In this document: in pieces, positions 6,148 through 9,572 of the stretch
Position numbering within the stretch: position 1 is the first letter of the stretch
Layout: each line of letters opens with the position of its first letter
NCBI GenBank assembly: GCA_903865885.1
Contig: CAIPLJ010000055.1
Location: forward strand, 1-9,572
Direction: 5' to 3'
Source: an uncultured Actinomycetes bacterium
GTDB taxonomy: Bacteria > Actinomycetota > Actinomycetes > Nanopelagicales > Nanopelagicaceae
DNA: 9,572 nt
The notes under the pieces: generated by a model
The model's database searches: none
What the model was told of the DNA's origin: nothing
What the model saw: only the letters and a program-made list of their open reading frames with translations
Position numbers and translations under genes: made by a program

Positions 6148-7230
6148 ATGGCTAACGATCGTTTTGCATCCGCCCATGAAATGGTGCGTGAATATCAAGA
6201 GCTCGAACTCAAGATGGCTGACCCTTCCATCCACGAAGATCAGGGCAATGCGCGCAAGCTTGGTCGACGCTACGCCCAACTCGGTCCTGTTGTTGCGGGA
6301 TTTAATGCATGGAAGAGCGCTGCAGATGATTTAGAAGCAGCGAAAGAGATGGCTGCAGAGGATGCATCTTTCGCATCAGAAATTCCTGCGATGGAAATTG
6401 CAGTAGAGGCGGCTGCCGATAAGTTGGAAGAGCTTTTGCTACCGCGCGATCCCAACGATGATCGCGACGTCATTATTGAAGTAAAAGCAGGTGCAGGTGG
6501 AGATGAATCCGCACTCTTTGCCGGCGACTTAGTACGCATGTATCAGCGCTATGCAGAAAAGCGTGGTTGGAAGATCGAAATCATCGATATGACTGAATCC
6601 GAACTTGGTGGATATAAAGATATTTCAATGGCTGTGAAATCAAAGGGAACACCAGAGCCTGGAACAACTCCTTATGCACGACTTAAATTTGAAGGTGGAG
6701 TGCATCGTGTTCAGCGCGTTCCCGAAACTGAAAGCCAAGGGCGCATCCATACATCAGCCGCAGGCGTACTTGTCTTACCTGAAGCGGAAGAAGTCGATGT
6801 TGAATTGAATATGAATGATGTACGCGTTGATGTCTATCGCTCATCAGGTCCTGGTGGACAGTCAGTCAATACCACCGACTCTGCTGTTCGTCTGACCCAC
6901 GTACCAACAGGAATCGTTGTTTCATGTCAGAACGAGAAGTCACAACTTCAAAATAAGGAATCTGCGTTGCGCATTTTGCGTGCACGTTTACTAGCTGATG
7001 CTCAAGAGAAGGCAGAGGCTGTCGCAATGGCTGAACGTAAGAGCCAAGTGCGCACAGTCGATCGTTCCGAGCGTATTCGTACATATAACTACCCTGAAAA
7101 TCGCTTGAGTGATCACCGAGTCAATTACAAGGCCAATAACTTAGATGCAGTGCTCAATGGCGAGCTCGATGAAGTTGTTCAAGCGCTTCTTGATGCAGAC
7201 CGTGCCGCAAAGCTTTCATCAACAAACTAA
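6148..7230 (+). CDS. prfA: Peptide chain release factor 1
   Basis: RF1 recognises UAA and UAG in the ribosomal A site and triggers peptide release. The 360-residue length is exact for the family. The helical domain 1 is followed by EVKAGAGGDESALFAGDL (about 111-128). The stop-codon-reading PxT tripeptide, here PET, is at 192-194 within HRVQRVPETESQGRIHTS, and the catalytic GGQ is at 236-238 in SSGPGGQSVNTTDSAVR. PxT (not SPF) identifies RF1 rather than RF2. The ATG at 6148 follows AGAAGGG (6131-6137). The gene lies downstream of the rpmE terminator, so it needs a promoter in 6086-6147, where I see no clear -35/-10 pair. It is followed after 9 bases by prmC, the methylase that modifies its GGQ glutamine. 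Confidence 0.97.
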   Translation: MANDRFASAHEMVREYQELELKMADPSIHEDQGNARKLGRRYAQLGPVVAGFNAWKSAADDLEAAKEMAAEDASFASEIPAMEIAVEAAADKLEELLLPRDPNDDRDVIIEVKAGAGGDESALFAGDLVRMYQRYAEKRGWKIEIIDMTESELGGYKDISMAVKSKGTPEPGTTPYARLKFEGGVHRVQRVPETESQGRIHTSAAGVLVLPEAEEVDVELNMNDVRVDVYRSSGPGGQSVNTTDSAVRLTHVPTGIVVSCQNEKSQLQNKESALRILRARLLADAQEKAEAVAMAERKSQVRTVDRSERIRTYNYPENRLSDHRVNYKANNLDAVLNGELDEVVQALLDADRAAKLSSTN

Positions 7231-7239
7231 GGCGCGCAT

Positions 7240-8094
7240 ATGGAACTCACCTTTAAAGAATTCTTACGAGGCGGGAAAGAGCAGTTATCTAAGGCAGGTT
7301 TTGCTGAAGTTGAAGCGGAGCATTTGCTTGCTCACATCCTCGGTCTTTCACGGATGGATCTACACAATCCACTGACAGTTGAAAATGCACTGGCAGCAAT
7401 CGGCGATATGACAATCGTTGAAGAGACGTTCTGGAAATTACTCGATCGCAGATGCGCTCACGAACCGCTTCAGTACCTGACCGGTGTTGCATACTTTCGC
7501 CATCTTGAATTGAAAGTTGGGCCAGGAGTTCTGGTGCCAAGACCTGAAAGCGAACTCCTTGTTGAAGCAGTACTTACACACATCGAAAAAATTTCCGGCG
7601 AAGTAAGCGTTGTTGATCTTGGTTCGGGCTCTGGCGCACTTGCACTTGCGATAGCAACGGAAGTACCCCGCACGCATGTGATTGCAGTAGAGAAGAGCCC
7701 CGAAGCTATTTATTGGCTGAGGGAGAATGTCTCATTTATAGACGAGAAAGTTCGCATCCTTGAAAGTGATGTTTCAACTGCACTTGAAGGCGTTAAATGC
7801 GATGTGGTTATTGCAAACCCTCCCTACGTTCCGGACTCGCAAGAACTTCCCAAAGATGTCGCAGAGCATGAGCCTGCGATCGCCTTATTTGGTGGAGCCG
7901 ATGGGATGAAAGCCCCACGCCTCTTTATATCTACCGCTGGTCGCTTATTAAAAGAAGGCGGCTTCCTTGCTATTGAGCATCATGAAGAACAAGCCGCTGC
8001 AATTGCAGATGTACTTAACGATGATTTCACAGATATTCTTCTGCATCAGGATTTAACAGGCCGTCCACGATTTACCACTGCAGTGAGGAGATAG
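7240..8094 (+). CDS. prmC: Release factor glutamine methyltransferase
   Basis: PrmC (HemK) transfers a methyl group from S-adenosylmethionine to the glutamine of the GGQ motif of release factors, which raises termination efficiency. The 284-residue protein has the typical N-terminal helical substrate-binding domain with PLQYLTG (76-82) and the linker GVLVPRPESELL (96-107). It continues into a Rossmann methyltransferase domain: SAM motif I VVDLGSGSGALALA (124-137), an acidic residue at the end of strand 2 (VEKS, 150-153), and the catalytic NPPY at 193-196. The start lies 9 bases after prfA with a short AAGG at 7229-7232. The gene ends 2 bases before the next one, whose ribosome-binding site (GTGAGGAG, 8083-8090) lies inside prmC. 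This is consistent with a prfA-prmC-sua5 operon. Confidence 0.96.
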   Translation: MELTFKEFLRGGKEQLSKAGFAEVEAEHLLAHILGLSRMDLHNPLTVENALAAIGDMTIVEETFWKLLDRRCAHEPLQYLTGVAYFRHLELKVGPGVLVPRPESELLVEAVLTHIEKISGEVSVVDLGSGSGALALAIATEVPRTHVIAVEKSPEAIYWLRENVSFIDEKVRILESDVSTALEGVKCDVVIANPPYVPDSQELPKDVAEHEPAIALFGGADGMKAPRLFISTAGRLLKEGGFLAIEHHEEQAAAIADVLNDDFTDILLHQDLTGRPRFTTAVRR

Positions 8095-8096
8095 CT

Positions 8097-8738
8097 ATGC
8101 CACGTATCGACCTCAAGCAAGGCGAACAGAAAAAACATGTAACTCGCGCACTCAAAGAGATTCGCGACGGAAATGTCATCGTGGCACCACTCGAACACGG
8201 ATACGTCTATCTAGCCGATGCGTTCTCTCCATTTGCAGTTCGCGCGATGCACCTACTTCGCGGAGATGAAATTGGAGTTGTCGCTCAAGTCCTCGCACAT
8301 AGTTTGGATACAGTAAAAGGAATTTCTCGAGCAATCCCAAGTGATGCCCAAGATTTGTGCAATGAATATTGGCCGGGTCTTCTGTCGGTAACACTGAAAC
8401 CTAGCTCTCTCCTGAATTGGGATCTGGGTGATGAAAAGGACCTTGATTGGTTCAATGTGCGAGTTCCCAAATCTAAATTTGTTCGAGCGCTTTTGAAAGA
8501 GTCTGGACCACTGGCAGTTGCAAGCGCATCACCAGCCGGCGCCGAACCAATGCTTACGATTGATCGCACGCAGGTGAAGGATTGGAAGGTTGCGGTGGTC
8601 TTTGATAACGGCGCGCTGAAAGATGGGCCGCGCTCAACAATTATTGAGGCCGATGCTCTGGGCGTGCGCGTAATCCGCGAAGGCGCTATTTCAGTGCGTG
8701 AGATGGAAAAGGTCGCACCCGACATTTCAATGGCCTAA
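8097..8738 (+). CDS. Divergent YrdC/Sua5 (TsaC)-family protein with altered active-site motifs
   Basis: Family members make threonylcarbamoyl-AMP from threonine, bicarbonate and ATP for tRNA t6A37 modification. The position after prmC is the normal place of the actinobacterial sua5/ywlC gene. The 213-residue protein matches the family over its length: a basic helix, GNVIVAP (25-31), ADAF (40-43), YWPGLLSVTLKPSSLLNWDLGD (91-112), FNVRVP (119-124), GPLAVASASPAG (137-148) and RSTIIE (179-184). The signature positions differ, however. The usual PTDTVYGxG strand-loop is PLEHGYVYL (31-39), the basic K-x-R (as in K-G-R) segment is LLRGDE (53-58) with no lysine, and the SSAN motif is SASP (143-146). 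The frame is intact with a good ribosome-binding site, so it is not an obvious pseudogene. It may have lost t6A synthase activity or acquired another role; family membership is firm, function is not. Confidence 0.85.
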   Translation: MPRIDLKQGEQKKHVTRALKEIRDGNVIVAPLEHGYVYLADAFSPFAVRAMHLLRGDEIGVVAQVLAHSLDTVKGISRAIPSDAQDLCNEYWPGLLSVTLKPSSLLNWDLGDEKDLDWFNVRVPKSKFVRALLKESGPLAVASASPAGAEPMLTIDRTQVKDWKVAVVFDNGALKDGPRSTIIEADALGVRVIREGAISVREMEKVAPDISMA

Positions 8739-8748
8739 CTATTAGGCT
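8719..8748 (+). promoter_or_regulatory. Candidate leaderless promoter of glyA
   Basis: TAGGCT at 8743-8748 fits the actinobacterial TANNNT -10 consensus and lies 6 bases before the glyA ATG, so transcription would start at or next to the A of the start codon. CCGACA at 8719-8724, 18 bases upstream, resembles a -35 (GACA shared with TTGACA). No Shine-Dalgarno sequence precedes the ATG. Leaderless mRNAs are common in actinobacteria. Confidence 0.5.
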
Positions 8749-8754
8749 GACGCC

Positions 8755-9572
8755 ATGTCCGAAACTTTCTATGGCCCAGATTTCAACCTTCTCTCCAAGC
8801 AAGATCCAGATATTGCCGCAGTCTTGCTTTCAGAACTTAAGCGCCAGCAAACAAACCTGCAGCTGATTGCATCTGAGAACTTCACATCTCGGGCAGTACT
8901 TGCAGCGTTGGGTTCAACGCTTTCGAATAAATATGCTGAAGGTTATCCGGGTAAGCGTTACTACGGCGGATGCGAAGAGGTCGATAAGGCCGAGACAATT
9001 GCAATTGATCGTGCAAAATCATTATTTGGCGCAGAGCATGCAAATGTTCAGCCGCACTCAGGTGCCAGTGCAAATGTTGCTGTCTACCAAGCATTTACTA
9101 AGCCAGGAGATACCGTCCTTGCAATGTCGCTGCCACACGGTGGCCACCTGACACACGGTTCCAAGGTCAACTTTTCAGGTAAGTGGTTCAACATTGTTTC
9201 CTACGGTGTTCGCCAAGAAGAGGAGCTTATTGATTATGACGAACTGCGCGATCTTGCGATTGCTAACAAGCCAAAGATGATCTGCTCGGGTGCAACTGCC
9301 TACCCATCACTGATTGACTTTGAAAAAGTTCGCGCTATCTGCGACGAAGTCGGCGCAATCATGTGGGTCGATGCTGCGCACTTCATTGGGCTAGTTGCGG
9401 GTAAGGCGATTCCTTCACCTGTTCCATATGCAGATGTAGTCTCATTTACAACGCATAAAGTTTTGCGCGGACCACGCGGTGGCATGATCTTGTCTAAGGC
9501 AGAACATGCAGCAGCGATTGATAAGGCGGTATGTCCTGGAATGCAGGGCGGACCGATTATGTCGGCAGTCGC
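8755..9572 (+). CDS. glyA: Serine hydroxymethyltransferase, 5' part (partial)
   Basis: This PLP enzyme interconverts serine and glycine with tetrahydrofolate and supplies one-carbon units. The frame from ATG 8755 stays open to the right edge, giving 272 residues of a protein usually a little over 400. Conserved segments are present in order: LQLIASENFTS (35-45), NKYAEGYPGKRYYGGCE (58-74), VQPHSGASANVAVY (98-111), LPHGGHLTHGS (126-136), SGATAYPSLIDFEKVR (178-193), WVDAAHFIGLVAG (204-216) with D206 and H209, and the cofactor lysine K235 in TTHKVLRGPRGG. PGMQGGPIM precedes the edge. The spelling ALPHGGHLTHGS-type is normal for SHMT. The gene begins 16 bases after the Sua5-like gene and has a leaderless-type promoter, so it may be transcribed on its own as well as by read-through. 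Confidence 0.96.
   Translation, partial: MSETFYGPDFNLLSKQDPDIAAVLLSELKRQQTNLQLIASENFTSRAVLAALGSTLSNKYAEGYPGKRYYGGCEEVDKAETIAIDRAKSLFGAEHANVQPHSGASANVAVYQAFTKPGDTVLAMSLPHGGHLTHGSKVNFSGKWFNIVSYGVRQEEELIDYDELRDLAIANKPKMICSGATAYPSLIDFEKVRAICDEVGAIMWVDAAHFIGLVAGKAIPSPVPYADVVSFTTHKVLRGPRGGMILSKAEHAAAIDKAVCPGMQGGPIMSAV

Noticed and set aside
6721..6732. PET instead of PAT/PVT in the RF1 stop-codon recognition tripeptide
   Set aside because: The middle position of PxT is variable in RF1, and PET is common in other bacteria, so this is not an altered code signal.
1..9572. Mobile elements, CRISPR arrays, tRNA or rRNA genes
   Set aside because: No transposase or integrase frames, no spaced direct repeats, and no cloverleaf or rRNA-like segments were seen on either strand.

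Overview
This window is a chromosomal housekeeping segment from an actinobacterium. The order (end of lysA) - hom - thrC - thrB - rho - rpmE - prfA - prmC - Sua5/YwlC-type gene - glyA is the classic actinobacterial arrangement, with the same core as the thrA-thrC-thrB-rho-rpmE-prfA-hemK-Rv1301 block of Mycobacterium tuberculosis. Base composition is roughly balanced rather than GC-rich, intergenic gaps are short, and Rho carries an actinobacterial-type low-complexity insertion. Together these point to a streamlined, lower-GC lineage such as the freshwater acI/Nanopelagicales group. That placement is an inference from gene order and style, not from a database search.

Layout: (1) 1-3401 is a tightly packed aspartate-family amino-acid operon: the last codons of diaminopimelate decarboxylase, homoserine dehydrogenase, threonine synthase and homoserine kinase, with gaps of 4, -1 and 15 bases. 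(2) 3402-3546 is the leader of rho and holds a possible 10-codon upstream ORF that ends on the rho start codon. (3) 3547-5115 is rho, closed by a strong intrinsic terminator. (4) 5273-5662 encodes a small secreted alanine-rich protein with a repeated helical unit. It is inserted into the otherwise conserved rho-rpmE neighbourhood and followed by a long hairpin. (5) 5740-6085 is rpmE (ribosomal protein L31) with a structured leader and its own terminator. (6) 6148-8738 is prfA (release factor 1), prmC (which methylates the GGQ glutamine of release factors) and a YrdC/Sua5-family gene, spaced 9 and 2 bases apart. (7) glyA starts at 8755 behind a leaderless-type promoter and runs off the window.

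Functionally, the left third makes threonine from aspartate semialdehyde. The middle and right handle transcription termination (Rho), ribosome structure (L31) and translation termination (RF1 plus its methylase). The Sua5-like protein should in principle use threonine and bicarbonate for tRNA t6A modification, but its signature residues are replaced. GlyA feeds one-carbon metabolism.

I see no mobile element, CRISPR array, tRNA or rRNA. Most of the window is ordinary and well understood. The points worth a second look are the degenerate Sua5 homologue, the structured rpmE leader, the rho upstream ORF and the repeat-bearing secreted protein.
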